From assembly GCA_027488975.1 (NCBI GenBank), contig JAIYAQ010000012.1, positions 1-64,000 on the forward strand: DNA of 64,000 nt, read 5' to 3'. Shown one piece after another: positions 1 to 8,942 of the stretch. Position 1 is the first letter of the stretch. The number at the start of each line of letters is the position of its first letter. A model generated the notes under the pieces. The model made no database searches, was not told the DNA's origin, and saw only the letters and a list, made by a program, of their open reading frames with translations. Made by a program: the position numbers and the translations under genes. This stretch comes from Cyanobium sp. E1_MAG_00006. GTDB taxonomy: Bacteria; Cyanobacteriota; Cyanobacteriia; PCC-6307; Cyanobiaceae.

Positions 1-1110
1 GTTCGAGAGGGCGTCGCCGGAACGGAACTCCAGGCGCTTGGCCTTGGGGTTCATGCCGGTGAGCGGGATGCGCACGGCGGCGGAGCGGTTGCCCTGGGAA
101 TACACCAGGTTCACCGGCGCTTCGAAGCCCGGCACCAGACGCTTGTAGCTGTTGGTGGTGGGGTTGGTGAAGGCCAGGAAGCTGGGGGCGTGCTTGAGCA
201 GGCCGCCGATGTACCAGCGGGCGGTTTGCGACAGGTTGGCGTAGGTGCCTTCACCCCAGAACAGGGGCTGTCCGCCCTTCCAGAGGCTCTGGTGCACGTG
301 CATGCCGCTGCCGTTGTCGGCAAAGATCGGCTTGGGCATGAACGTGGCGGTCTTGCCGTACTTCTTGGCAATGTTGCGCACCACGTACTTGTAGATCATC
401 ACGTTGTCGGCCGCGCTGATCAGCTCGGCGAACTTGATGCCGAGTTCGTGTTGGGCGGTGGCCACCTCGTGGTGCTGCTTCTCGATCGGCACGCCCAGGG
501 AGCCCATCGTCAGCAGCATCTCGCTGCGGATGTCCTGCAGGGTGTCGTTGGGGGAAACGGGGAAGTAACCCTCCTTCAGCTGAATCTTGTTGGCGAGGTT
601 GCCGCCTTCCTCAACGCGATCGGTGTTCCAGGGTGCTTCGATCGAATCAACGGCGTAGAAGCTGGAGCCGTTGGTGCTCTTGTAGCGAACGTCGTCGAAG
701 ATGAAGAACTCGGGCTCGGGGCCGAAGTAAGCGGTGTCGGCCAGGCCGGTGGAGGCCAGATAGCCGAGGGCCTTCTGGGCCAGGGCACGGGGGCAGCGGG
801 CGTAGGGCTGGCCGCTGCGGGGCTCCTGGATCGAGCAGATCAGGCTGAGGGTCTTGTGGCTATAGAAGGGGTCGATCCAGGCGGTGTTGGGGTCGGGCAC
901 CATCGCCATGTCCGACTCGTTGATCGCCTTCCAGCCCCGGATCGAGGAGCCGTCGAAGGCCACGCCCTCGGTGAAGGCGGCCTCGTCGATCAGGTCCTCA
1001 CAGACGGTGAGGTGCTGCCACTTGCCGTGGAGATCCACGAACTTGAGATCGATCAGCTCGATGCCCTCGTCCTTGATCTGACGGAGGACGTCCTGGGCGG
1101 TCTTGGCCAT
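1..1110 (-). CDS. glnA: Glutamine synthetase type I (partial, C-terminus cut off by window edge)
   Basis: GlnA makes glutamine from glutamate, ammonium and ATP in the cytoplasm and is the entry point of nitrogen in cyanobacteria (GS-GOGAT). The visible 370 residues begin [12 protein letters not shown], followed by the N-terminal domain with DGSSIRGW at about residues 53-60, the catalytic stretch with [12 protein letters not shown] near residue 267, and NRSAAVRIP near the cut. The family is about 470 residues long, so roughly the last 100 lie outside the window, including the tyrosine region that is adenylylated in enterobacteria. The ATG is the only sensible start, and its leader carries an NtcA-type promoter. 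A long plus-strand ORF opposite this gene is only its antisense shadow. Confidence 0.97.
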   Translation of the reverse strand, partial: MAKTAQDVLRQIKDEGIELIDLKFVDLHGKWQHLTVCEDLIDEAAFTEGVAFDGSSIRGWKAINESDMAMVPDPNTAWIDPFYSHKTLSLICSIQEPRSGQPYARCPRALAQKALGYLASTGLADTAYFGPEPEFFIFDDVRYKSTNGSSFYAVDSIEAPWNTDRVEEGGNLANKIQLKEGYFPVSPNDTLQDIRSEMLLTMGSLGVPIEKQHHEVATAQHELGIKFAELISAADNVMIYKYVVRNIAKKYGKTATFMPKPIFADNGSGMHVHQSLWKGGQPLFWGEGTYANLSQTARWYIGGLLKHAPSFLAFTNPTTNSYKRLVPGFEAPVNLVYSQGNRSAAVRIPLTGMNPKAKRLEFRSGDALSN

Positions 1111-1163
1111 GACGCGGTTGGTGAAGGCGAAAGGGGATGCCCGCCTGGAACCGGGCAGGCCGG

Positions 1164-1205
1164 ACCGTACGGATCAATAGGACCCCACTGTGTATCAGCC
1201 GTAAC
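1164..1205 (-). promoter_or_regulatory. Putative NtcA-activated promoter of glnA
   Basis: Reading toward glnA, the site GTTACGGCTGATAC (1205-1192) fits the relaxed NtcA core GT-N10-AC, with the right half TAC intact. Exactly 22 bases downstream is TACGGT (1169-1164), which fits the TAN3T -10 box. This is the geometry of class II NtcA-activated promoters in cyanobacteria. The start of transcription would fall near 1157, giving a leader of about 50 bases. The left half-site is GTT rather than GTA, so binding is inferred. Confidence 0.6.
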
Positions 1206-1339
1206 CAAAATCTGGCTTGGTGTGCCTGGCCCTGCCTGCGTAACCGTTTCTGTCAACTTCGCCAGATGCGGGCGCTGGCAAGGGATCTGGCGGTTTACGG
1301 GTGCTAGTTTCCGGCCCAGGTGCTTCCACCCTCCACGTC

Positions 1340-1870
1340 ATGCGCGATGCCATCACCGGGCTGATCGGTCGCTACGACCAGCTGGGTCGCTATCTCGATC
1401 GCGACGCCATCGAGCGCATTGCCGGCTATTTCGAACAGGCGGCCCTGCGTCTGGCGGCAGTGGAGCTGATCAATCGCGAGGCGGCGGAGATCGTGCGCGA
1501 AGCCAGCCAGCGCCTCTGGCAGGCCGATCCGGAGCTGCTGCTGCCCGGCGGGAATGCCTACACCACCCGTCGCTGGGCTGCCTGCCTGCGCGACATGGAC
1601 TATTTCCTCCGCTACGCCAGCTACGCCCTGGTGGCCGACGACAGCACCATCCTCAACGAGCGGGTGCTGAACGGGCTCGACGACACCTACAAGAGCCTGG
1701 GTGTGCCCACCGGCCCAACCGTGCGCAGCATCGCCCTGATGGCCGATGTGGTTTGCGAGAAGCTTTCCGACGCTGGCCTGGCTGATGCCATCAGCCTTTC
1801 GGCTGTGGTGCGGGCACCGTTCGAGCACCTCTGCCGCGGCCTTGCCGACACCAACGTGCGGGCTCGCTGA
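1340..1870 (+). CDS. apcF: Allophycocyanin beta-18-type core subunit
   Basis: ApcF is a minor beta-type allophycocyanin subunit of the phycobilisome core. It pairs with the core-membrane linker ApcE in passing energy to photosystem II. The protein is 176 residues, the normal length. It shows the beta-subunit signature RRWAACLRDMDYFLRYASYAL-like with bilin-binding Cys82, and Asn72 in PGGN, the residue usually methylated in beta subunits. The N-terminus MRDAITGLI matches ApcF rather than ApcB. I chose ATG 1340 over an upstream in-frame GTG because it restores that N-terminus. It is transcribed divergently from glnA and lies alone, away from the main apc operon, as is usual for apcF. Confidence 0.93.
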   Translation: MRDAITGLIGRYDQLGRYLDRDAIERIAGYFEQAALRLAAVELINREAAEIVREASQRLWQADPELLLPGGNAYTTRRWAACLRDMDYFLRYASYALVADDSTILNERVLNGLDDTYKSLGVPTGPTVRSIALMADVVCEKLSDAGLADAISLSAVVRAPFEHLCRGLADTNVRAR

Positions 1871-1918
1871 GCGACCCTCGCTGCGTAGGCTCCCTTCCAC
1901 CCAGACCCGACCCAGGCC

Positions 1919-3109
1919 TTGGCAACCATCACCACTCCCGTGTCCGATCGGCATCGTCTGTCACTCGGCCAGATCGCCACACCGGACCGGTTGCTGCTGG
2001 GTCCGGGACCGTCCAATGCCCACCCCACGGTGCTTGAGGCCCTGAGCCGCACGCCGATCGGCCATCTCGATCCCCTCTATGTCGCCCTGATGGGCGAGGT
2101 GCAGGAACTGCTGCGTTACGTCTGGCAGACGGATAACCGGCTCACCCTGCCGATGAGCGGCACCGGTTCGGCCGCCATGGAGGCCACCATCGCCAACATG
2201 GTCGAGCCGGGCGACACCGTGCTGGTGGCCGTGAAGGGCTACTTCGGCCTGCGCCTGCAGGACATGGCGGGTCGCTACCGCGCCGATGTGCGCACGATCG
2301 AGAAGCCGTGGGGTGAAGCCTTCAGCCTCGAAGAGATCGAAGCCGGCCTGAAGCTGCACAAGCCCAGGATCCTGGCGATGGTGCACGCCGAAACCTCCAC
2401 CGGCGTCTGCCAGCCCATGGCTGGCATCGGTGAGCTCTGCCGCCAGCATGACTGTCTGCTGCTGCTCGACACCGTCACCTCCTTAGGTGCTGTGCCGCTT
2501 TACCTCGACGACTGGAAGGTCGATCTGGCCTACAGCTGCAGTCAGAAGGGCCTCAGCTGCCCGCCCGGCCTCGGCCCCTTCTCGATGGGCCCCCGGGCTG
2601 AGGAGAAGCTCAACGCCCGCACCGACAAGGTGCCGAACTGGTATCTCGATGTGAGCCTGCTCAATCAGTACTGGGGCAGCGATCGCGTGTATCACCACAC
2701 CGCGCCGGTCAACATGAACTTCGGCATGCGCGAGGCCCTGCGCCTGATCGCCGAGGAGGGTCTGGAGAACGTCTGGGCGCGTCACCGCCGCAATGCCGAG
2801 AAGCTCTGGGCTGGCCTCGAGCGCCTTGGCCTGCAGCCCCACGCGCCGCTTGAGATTCGCTTGCCCACCCTCACCACGGTGCGCATTCCCGAGGGCGTGG
2901 ATGGCAAGGCCTTCACCCTGCACCTGCTCAACAAGCACGGCATTGAGATGGGCGGTGGCCTGGGCGCCCTTGCCGGCAAGGTGTGGCGCATCGGCCTGAT
3001 GGGCTACAACAGCCGCGAAGACAACGTGGATCTTCTGCTCAACCTGCTGGAAGAGGAGCTGCCTGCGTTCACGCCCTCGGCTGGCGTCCCCGCTGCCGCC
3101 GTCGCCTGA
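1919..3109 (+). CDS. Class V aminotransferase (alanine/serine-glyoxylate aminotransferase)
   Basis: This is a PLP enzyme of fold type I, class V. The close match to the alanine- and serine-glyoxylate aminotransferase family suggests it recycles photorespiratory glyoxylate to glycine. At 396 residues it has full length. The substrate loop LLLGPGPSN is near residues 25-33, the PLP-ring aspartate is in LLLDTVTS (Asp184), and the Schiff-base lysine is in SCSQKG (Lys210). The start is TTG at 1919. No ATG or GTG precedes the conserved region, so the first few residues are uncertain. Its 3' end overlaps the end of convergent tadA by 41 bases. The amino donor cannot be told from sequence. Confidence 0.88.
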   Translation: MATITTPVSDRHRLSLGQIATPDRLLLGPGPSNAHPTVLEALSRTPIGHLDPLYVALMGEVQELLRYVWQTDNRLTLPMSGTGSAAMEATIANMVEPGDTVLVAVKGYFGLRLQDMAGRYRADVRTIEKPWGEAFSLEEIEAGLKLHKPRILAMVHAETSTGVCQPMAGIGELCRQHDCLLLLDTVTSLGAVPLYLDDWKVDLAYSCSQKGLSCPPGLGPFSMGPRAEEKLNARTDKVPNWYLDVSLLNQYWGSDRVYHHTAPVNMNFGMREALRLIAEEGLENVWARHRRNAEKLWAGLERLGLQPHAPLEIRLPTLTTVRIPEGVDGKAFTLHLLNKHGIEMGGGLGALAGKVWRIGLMGYNSREDNVDLLLNLLEEELPAFTPSAGVPAAAVA

Positions 3110-3548
3110 ACCAGGCCTCCAGCTGCGCGGAGCAGGCCTCGGCACGGCTGCCGCCCATCACCAGCATGTGGTGATGGGCACTTGGGTCACGGCTGAGATC
3201 CAGACAGCCCCCCAGCGCCCCCCGCTTCGGGTCAGCGGCACCGAACACCACGCGTCCCATCCGGGCCTGCACCAGGGCGCCGGCGCACATCGGGCAGGGT
3301 TCGAGGGTCACCAGCAGGGTGCAGTCGTTGAAGCGCCAGTCGGCGCGCAGCCTCGCCGCCTGCTGCAGGGCCACCAGTTCGGCATGTCCGAGCGGCTGCT
3401 GATCCCGTTCGCGTCGGTTGCTGCCCCAGCCGATCGCCCGACCCTGGCCATCCAGCACCACCGCCGCCACAGGGATCTCCCCTTCGGCTCCCACCGCTTC
3501 GGCGCGGCGCAGCAGCCGCTCCATCCAGGCATCGCAGTCGAGGTCCAC
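3069..3548 (-). CDS. tadA: tRNA-specific adenosine deaminase
   Basis: TadA deaminates adenosine to inosine at the wobble position of tRNA-Arg(ACG), an essential reaction. The cytidine-deaminase fold is clear: the HAE motif at His55-Glu57 supplies a zinc ligand and the proton shuttle, and PCPMCAG gives the other two ligands, Cys85 and Cys88. With the GTG start at 3548 the protein is 159 residues, the usual size. An ATG at 3524 would trim eight residues and is also possible. The reading frame stays open far upstream, but that extension has no domain. The 3' end overlaps the convergent aminotransferase by 41 bases. Confidence 0.92.
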   Translation of the reverse strand: MDLDCDAWMERLLRRAEAVGAEGEIPVAAVVLDGQGRAIGWGSNRRERDQQPLGHAELVALQQAARLRADWRFNDCTLLVTLEPCPMCAGALVQARMGRVVFGAADPKRGALGGCLDLSRDPSAHHHMLVMGGSRAEACSAQLEAWFRRRRQRGRQPRA

Positions 3549-3639
3549 CCCAGGGCATGGGCTGCTTCCTGCAGCCTGCCAGCACGGCTGCGCGTCCCTG
3601 CCGGCCGGGCTGGAGAATGGGGGGCCTTGTTGCGCGGAT

Positions 3640-5079
3640 TTGTCGCCAGCTCCCGAGCATGAGCGTGCGGCTGGCCTGCCCGCCTTCCCTGATCCCCTAG
3701 CGGCGGATCCTGCTCTCGCTGCCTTCCTCGACGGGGCCGGTTCCCTGCTCTGCAATTGGTGGGCGGATGCCGGCAGTCGCCCACCCCTGCCGACCTTGAG
3801 TGTCCAGCCGGAGGTGGCACCCCGTGAGCAAGGCCTCGCTGCGCCGGCTCTGCTCGCTGATCTGCAGCTGGTGATGGATGGGGCCTTCAATCCCTGTCAT
3901 CCCGGCTCCCTGGCCCATCTCGATCCGCCACCGCTCACCGCATCGGTGGCGGCGGATCTGATCTGTGCAGGCCTGAACAACAACCTGCTGGCGGAAGAGC
4001 TGTCCCCCAGCCTGAGTCGGCTGGAGCGCAGCCTCACGGCCTGGCTGGCGGAACGGCTCGGCCTGGGGGAAGGCTCCGGTGGGGTCGCCGCCAGCGGCGG
4101 CAGCCTCAGCAACCTGATGGCCCTGGTGGTGGCCCGCCGGCAGGCTGGATTGCAGAGCCGCAGCGATGCGCTCGTGTTCTGCAGCGCCGAAGCCCATGTG
4201 TCGATCGGCAAGGCACTGGCGGTGATGGGTCTGCCTTCCACTGCCCTGCGTTCCGTTCAGGTGGACCCCGCCGGTCGCCTGGATCCCGATGCTCTGGCGG
4301 ATGGTCTCGCTGCGGCTCAGTCGAGCGGGCAGCCGGTGCTTGCCGTGGTGGCCACCGCTGGAACAACCGTGCGCGGCGCCGTGGATCCGATCGCCCCGCT
4401 GGCAGCCCTCTGCCGCGAGCGGGGCATCTGGCTGCATGTGGATGGCGCCATCGGCGCGGTCTTCGCGCTTTCGCCCCGGCATGTCGCTCGGGTGCCAGAT
4501 CTGGGGTTGGCGGATTCGGTCACCGTCAATCCTCAGAAGCTGCTCGGTATCACCAAGACCTCCTCGTTGCTGCTGCTGCGCCAGCCACGCCTCCTGGCCG
4601 AGTCCTTCGCAACGGGGCTCCCCTACATGGAGCCCAGCTGGGCCGATGCCCACGGCGGAGAGTGCGGCCTGCAAGGCACACGCCCTGCTGAAATCCTCAA
4701 GCTGTGGCTCGGTCTGCGCCAGCTTGGTCTTGAGGGCATTGACGCCGTTATCAGTGGTGCTGTTCAGCGGCGTCAGCGCCTGCAGCAGCTGCTGGAGCCA
4801 CTCGCACTGGATCTGGTGTCCGGTCCGTTGCATCTGCTGGCCTTCGTGCCACGGGGCTGCAGCCCCGACCTGGCCGAAGGCTGGAGCGCCCAGACGCGTC
4901 AGCGCCTGCTCGATCACCAGCTGATGCTCTCCCGCCCTCTCCATGGTGGCCGGCACCATCTCAAGGCGGTGCTGGGCAATCCCCAGACCAGCGATGCGCA
5001 CCTGCAGGCGATCGCCACCGTCGTGGCCGCTTCCCTGGAGGATGCCACTGATTCACGTTCCAGCTCCCTGCCCGCATGA
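3640..5079 (+). CDS. Group II PLP-dependent amino-acid decarboxylase (possibly aspartate 1-decarboxylase type)
   Basis: This belongs to the glutamate/DOPA/aspartate decarboxylase superfamily. The PLP-ring aspartate is in LHVDGAIG (about residue 268) and the Schiff-base lysine in VNPQKLLGITKTSS (about Lys300). NPQK, in place of the more common HK pair, is the form I associate with the PLP-dependent aspartate 1-decarboxylases that make beta-alanine for pantothenate in some bacteria. That substrate is an inference, and other small amino acids are possible. The start is uncertain: TTG 3640 gives 480 residues, while the frame stays open upstream through sequence antisense to tadA. The stop overlaps the start of the next small gene (ATGA). 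Confidence 0.82.
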   Translation: MSPAPEHERAAGLPAFPDPLAADPALAAFLDGAGSLLCNWWADAGSRPPLPTLSVQPEVAPREQGLAAPALLADLQLVMDGAFNPCHPGSLAHLDPPPLTASVAADLICAGLNNNLLAEELSPSLSRLERSLTAWLAERLGLGEGSGGVAASGGSLSNLMALVVARRQAGLQSRSDALVFCSAEAHVSIGKALAVMGLPSTALRSVQVDPAGRLDPDALADGLAAAQSSGQPVLAVVATAGTTVRGAVDPIAPLAALCRERGIWLHVDGAIGAVFALSPRHVARVPDLGLADSVTVNPQKLLGITKTSSLLLLRQPRLLAESFATGLPYMEPSWADAHGGECGLQGTRPAEILKLWLGLRQLGLEGIDAVISGAVQRRQRLQQLLEPLALDLVSGPLHLLAFVPRGCSPDLAEGWSAQTRQRLLDHQLMLSRPLHGGRHHLKAVLGNPQTSDAHLQAIATVVAASLEDATDSRSSSLPA

Positions 5080-5306
5080 ACACCGACAGCCGCCGTGGTC
5101 GTTGGGTGGCGATTGTCACCGGGGCCATCTCGATCGCCATCGCCGTGGCCTATCTCGCCCTGATCACCGTGCTCGATGCACGCGGACCGCTGCAGCCGCC
5201 GCCGCCCGAGGCCCTGGGGCTGACGGTGCCGATCAGCCCTGCGGCGGTCGTGGTGGCAGCTGACCCTGGGTCTGACGCCGCTGCAGCGGTTCCACCACCC
5301 GGCTGA
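5076..5306 (+). CDS. Small single-pass membrane protein, function unknown
   Basis: A 76-residue protein with a short basic N-terminus (NTDSRRGRW), one clear membrane segment at about residues 10-31 (VAIVTGAISIAIAVAYLAL), then the segment LDARGPLQPPPPEA and an Ala/Pro-rich tail. The ATG overlaps the decarboxylase stop as ATGA, which implies translational coupling and co-transcription. Its last 74 bases overlap the 3' end of the convergent GTPase gene, so the tail is doubly constrained. I recognise no named family. The N-terminal half looks like a conserved small cyanobacterial protein, and the tail may vary between strains. Confidence 0.65.
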   Translation: MNTDSRRGRWVAIVTGAISIAIAVAYLALITVLDARGPLQPPPPEALGLTVPISPAAVVVAADPGSDAAAAVPPPG

Positions 5307-6795
5307 GGGCGGCCTCCAGGAAGCTGCGCAAAGCGGAATCGCGGCGGTTGAGGTCGTACTGACGCTGCACGACGTCCTGCACGCCGCCGTCACCCCAGTC
5401 CTGGTCCTGCTGGAAGTAGGTGATGAAGCTTCTGCCCGCCACCCGGGTGAGCCAGCCGGCGCCCACCGCCTGCACGGCCCGGCTCAGCAACAGGGCGGGC
5501 AGGTTGAGGCTGAGGGCACTGCTGATCAGGCTCAGCCCTCCCTTGATCACCCCGAGGCTTGCCAGGGTGCGGCCCATCGACACGGCAAGCTCCTGGGCGG
5601 CGGGCCGGGCCAGGGAGACGCCGTAGATCCGGCCGATCTCCACCACCATCTGGGCATGAACGGCCGCTGCGCCCAGTAGATCCACCACCGGGATGGGCGT
5701 GACCGCCAGCACGCCAGCACTGATCCAGACGTAGCGCTCCACCACAGCCTCCGCATCGCTCTGGCGCTGCTCCGCTAGAAGCTGTCGGCCGGCATCGGAG
5801 AGGCGGCGGCTCTGCAGAAGGATGTTGTCGGCGATCAGCTCTTCTCCATCGGTATGGAGCACCTGAGCGATGCGCCGCAGCAGCGCATCGATCTCGGTCG
5901 CAGGTTGCAGTGGGCGGCCACCGGGTCTCGGCACCGACTGGGGCGAGGCGCTGGCGGCCAGCACGTCCTCCGAGGCGATCCGGCCCTGACTGCGGCGGCG
6001 CAGCAGAGCCAGAAGCCGCCGCTCCTCCTCCTCGCCGCGCAGGTCCGCTTTGTTGAGGATCAGCAGCAGGCGTTTGCCCAGGGCCGCCAGGGCACTGAAC
6101 ACCTCCATCTCAGCAGCCCGCAGATCGCCATCCACCACCAGCAGCAGCAGATCGGCATTGGCCGCCTGCCGGCGAGCCACCTGCTCCCGCTCAAGGCCGT
6201 CCGCTCCCGCTTCAAGGATGCCTGGGGTATCCACTAGGCGCAGACCCCGTGCCAACCCCTTCAGGCGCAGGCGATAGCTGGTGCAGGCTTCGGTGGAGCC
6301 CATCGCGGCCCCCACCTCCCCCACCACGTCCTGGAGCAGGGCGCGGATCAGGGAGGTCTTGCCGGTGGAGCCAGCTCCGAACACCACGAGCACCAGATCG
6401 CCGCGCTCGAGCTCTTCGCTCACCCGTCGCCGCTCCTGCTCCAGCGCCTGGCGCTGAACGTCGTCACGGATGCGGCTCAGGACGGCGTCGATCGCCTCCA
6501 GGTTCTGCTGTGCTGCCTCTTGGCGGTTGCCCGGGGGCGGCAACGCTGCGGCGCGATCGCCGCTGCTCGGGCGCTGGTTGCGGCGCCAGTCGATCAGCCA
6601 TGGCCAGGCCAGCCGTGCCAGCAGCAGGGCACCGCCACCGAACAGCAGCAGCACGACCGGACCCACCAGCCAGCCGGGCAGGAGGTAGCTCAGCTGCCAG
6701 ATCAGGTTGTTCACCGCCTGCAGAACCGCGGTCAGCGCCACCACGGCCAGCAGGGCGGCGCCGATCCAGATCCAGGGCCGTGCGGGTGGCTTCAC
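5233..6795 (-). CDS. Membrane-associated Era/YcjF-like GTPase with C-terminal DUF697-type domain
   Basis: A 520-residue P-loop GTPase. Two membrane segments lie at about residues 9-28 and 40-63, followed by a charged helix, then the G domain: G1 GAGSTGKTS (140-148), G3 DTPG (189-192) and G4 NKAD (248-251). The C-terminal 200 residues, with hydrophobic helices and glycines (VTPIPVVDLLGAAAVHAQM), resemble the DUF697 domain. The GTG start at 6795 overlaps the stop of the upstream penicillin-binding protein as GTGA, so the two are probably translated together. The longer open frame upstream is antisense or alternate-frame sequence. Its role is unknown; the context suggests the cell envelope. Confidence 0.85.
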   Translation of the reverse strand: MKPPARPWIWIGAALLAVVALTAVLQAVNNLIWQLSYLLPGWLVGPVVLLLFGGGALLLARLAWPWLIDWRRNQRPSSGDRAAALPPPGNRQEAAQQNLEAIDAVLSRIRDDVQRQALEQERRRVSEELERGDLVLVVFGAGSTGKTSLIRALLQDVVGEVGAAMGSTEACTSYRLRLKGLARGLRLVDTPGILEAGADGLEREQVARRQAANADLLLLVVDGDLRAAEMEVFSALAALGKRLLLILNKADLRGEEEERRLLALLRRRSQGRIASEDVLAASASPQSVPRPGGRPLQPATEIDALLRRIAQVLHTDGEELIADNILLQSRRLSDAGRQLLAEQRQSDAEAVVERYVWISAGVLAVTPIPVVDLLGAAAVHAQMVVEIGRIYGVSLARPAAQELAVSMGRTLASLGVIKGGLSLISSALSLNLPALLLSRAVQAVGAGWLTRVAGRSFITYFQQDQDWGDGGVQDVVQRQYDLNRRDSALRSFLEAALSRVVEPLQRRQTQGQLPPRPPQG

Positions 6796-8942
6796 AGGCG
6801 GGAGCGGCGGGGAAGGCTGCCCTGGCCGGCTGAGCGGATGATGTCGCTCCAGAGACCGGCCGCCAAGGAACTGCTCGAGCCGGTGGCTCTGTTGTCGTCG
6901 TTGCCGAGCCAGATGCCAACCGTCCACTGCCGCTGCGGCTCGTAGCCCACGAACAGCAGATCGCGGCCGTCGTTGGTGGTTCCGGTCTTGCCGCCCTCGT
7001 CGCCGCCGAGGCTGGCGGCGCTGCCGGTGCCGCCATGCACCACGGCCCTCAGCAGCTCCTGCATCTGCCGGGCCGTGTCCTCGCGGATCACCCGTCGCCC
7101 CGGGCTCAACGGACGTGTGCTGCGGCTGCCGCCTCCCCGGGCCTCCCCGTCGGTGAGTTGGCGGATCGTGGTGGGTGCATGCCAGACACCGCCGTTCGCC
7201 ACGGCTGCATAGGCGGCAGTGAGCTCCAGCAGTCGCACCTCCGCCTGGCCGAGCACAAGGCCGGGAACGGGATCCAGCGGCGTCGTGACGCCCAGATCCC
7301 TGGCCCGGGCCGCCACCTGCTCGAGGCCGAATCTCCGTGCCAGGCGAAGGGCTGCGGTGTTGCTGGAGCTGGCGAAGGCGCTGCGCAGGCTGAGGTTGCC
7401 GCCGCAACCGCTGCGATAGGCCTGCCCACCCCAGTCGAGCGGGGAACAGCTGACCCGATCACCCGGACGCAGCCCCCGCTCGAGGGCCTCCAGGTAGGTG
7501 AACAGCTTGAAGGTGCTGCCGGGCTGGCGCAGGGCCATGCTCGCCCGGTTGTACTGGCTGCGGTTGTAATCACGACCGCCGGCGATGGCCAGGATGCCGC
7601 CGTTGCGGTTGTCGAGCACCACCACGGCGCCCTCGCTAACGCTCGGTCCGGCGCTGTCCAGCAAGCGCTGCAGGCGGCGCTCCACCACTCGCTGCAGCAG
7701 CGGGTCGAAGTGGGTGGAAACAAGGAAATTCCCCTCCGCTGCCACGTCCGCCCCAAGCAGGACCTCCAGATCACGCCGCACCTGATCGGTGTAGAAGGGG
7801 GCGGGCCGTTCGCCCATCCAGCCGCCACGGCTGCAGGCTGCTGTCGCCAGGCCGATGGGCTGCCGGCGAGCCCGCCGGGCTCCGTCAGCGCTGAGGCGAC
7901 CGCTGTCCACCATCTTGAACAGAACGCGGTTGCGGGCGTCCAGGGCGGCCTGGGGGTTGCTGCAGGGGTCATAGCCGTTGGGAGATGGCAGCAGACCCAC
8001 CAGCAGGCTCGCCTCCTCAAGCTTCAGCTCCCGCGCGGGTCGCCCGAAGTAATGGCGCGAGGCATCTTCGAAGCCCCAGCCCACGCCGAGATAAACGCGG
8101 TTGAGGTAGCTGAGCAGCAGCTCGTCCTTGCTGAAGCGAGCCTCCAGCTGCAGGGCCACCAGCAGCTCCCGCCATTTGCGCGCCAGCGTTTCCCCCTCAC
8201 CCACCTGCTCCGGATAGAGGCTGCGGGCAAGTTGCTGGGTGATCGTGCTGCCCCCCTCCAGCACACGCCCCCCCAGGAGGTTCACGGCCAGGGCGCGACC
8301 CGTGCCGATCGGATCCACCCCTGGATGCCACCAGAAGCGGCTGTCCTCACTGGAGAGGAGTGCATCAACCAGCAGCTGTGGATAGTCCCCGAGGTTGCGG
8401 TTCTCGCGATGCTGGCTCGATTCAGCGGCGCTGATCGGTCGGTTCTGGCGGTCGTAGAGCACCAGGGGGCCGCGCACGCTCGCCAGATCGCCACGGATTG
8501 GCACCTGCAGCAGCGCCAGGCCGAGAGCAGCCAGCCCAAGGCCGCCAACGGCTGCCAGCAGGACGCTGCTGCCCCGCAGCACAGCTCCGAAGCGTGCCCA
8601 CCGGCGAGGACTTCCCCCTTGCTCGAACAGCAGCCAGGGGGCCTCGTCACCACCCGGTGCCAGGCAGACCCGGTCTCCGGGCACCAGCAGCAACTCCTGC
8701 ACGCGGCGGCCGCGCCACCAGAGTCCATTGGTGGATCCGAGATCGCGCAGCAGCCAGCGGCGGCCGCGCCGCTCGAGCAGGGCATGTTGCTGGCTCACCG
8801 CCGCAGAACGGAACGGGATTTCAGCGGCAGCGCTGCGCCCCAGGCGGTAGGCCTCGCCCACAAGGTCGCAGCGCTGACCCTCGCCGAGCGAGTCGTCAGC
8901 CCAGCGCAGGCTGGGGCGCCGTGGTTCAGCGGGGGCGAACAC
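6792..8942 (-). CDS. Class A penicillin-binding protein with N-terminal FHA domain
   Basis: A bifunctional peptidoglycan synthase of 716 residues. Residues about 30-95 form an FHA (phosphothreonine-binding) domain with YRLGRS, the SxxH-like SQQH, and RDLGSTNG. A membrane anchor follows at about 120-147. The glycosyltransferase 51 domain contains catalytic Glu199 in SSEDSRFWWHPGVD and GGSTITQQLAR. The transpeptidase domain has GSTFK (Ser476, Lys479), an SSN-type motif in ASSSNTA, and KTGTT. The GTG start at 8942 lies 17 bases inside lspA, and the stop overlaps the GTPase start. The FHA domain suggests control by a Ser/Thr kinase, which is inference. Confidence 0.93.
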   Translation of the reverse strand: MFAPAEPRRPSLRWADDSLGEGQRCDLVGEAYRLGRSAAAEIPFRSAAVSQQHALLERRGRRWLLRDLGSTNGLWWRGRRVQELLLVPGDRVCLAPGGDEAPWLLFEQGGSPRRWARFGAVLRGSSVLLAAVGGLGLAALGLALLQVPIRGDLASVRGPLVLYDRQNRPISAAESSQHRENRNLGDYPQLLVDALLSSEDSRFWWHPGVDPIGTGRALAVNLLGGRVLEGGSTITQQLARSLYPEQVGEGETLARKWRELLVALQLEARFSKDELLLSYLNRVYLGVGWGFEDASRHYFGRPARELKLEEASLLVGLLPSPNGYDPCSNPQAALDARNRVLFKMVDSGRLSADGARRARRQPIGLATAACSRGGWMGERPAPFYTDQVRRDLEVLLGADVAAEGNFLVSTHFDPLLQRVVERRLQRLLDSAGPSVSEGAVVVLDNRNGGILAIAGGRDYNRSQYNRASMALRQPGSTFKLFTYLEALERGLRPGDRVSCSPLDWGGQAYRSGCGGNLSLRSAFASSSNTAALRLARRFGLEQVAARARDLGVTTPLDPVPGLVLGQAEVRLLELTAAYAAVANGGVWHAPTTIRQLTDGEARGGGSRSTRPLSPGRRVIREDTARQMQELLRAVVHGGTGSAASLGGDEGGKTGTTNDGRDLLFVGYEPQRQWTVGIWLGNDDNRATGSSSSLAAGLWSDIIRSAGQGSLPRRSRL

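Noticed and set aside
190-1785. 531-residue plus-strand ORF
   Set aside because: It is antisense to glnA and then runs through apcF in another frame. Its translation has no family resemblance, and both opposing genes are certain.
5233-7407. 724-residue version of the GTPase
   Set aside because: The first 200 residues are alternate-frame sequence inside the penicillin-binding protein gene. GTG 6795 gives a sensible membrane anchor and a coupled start.
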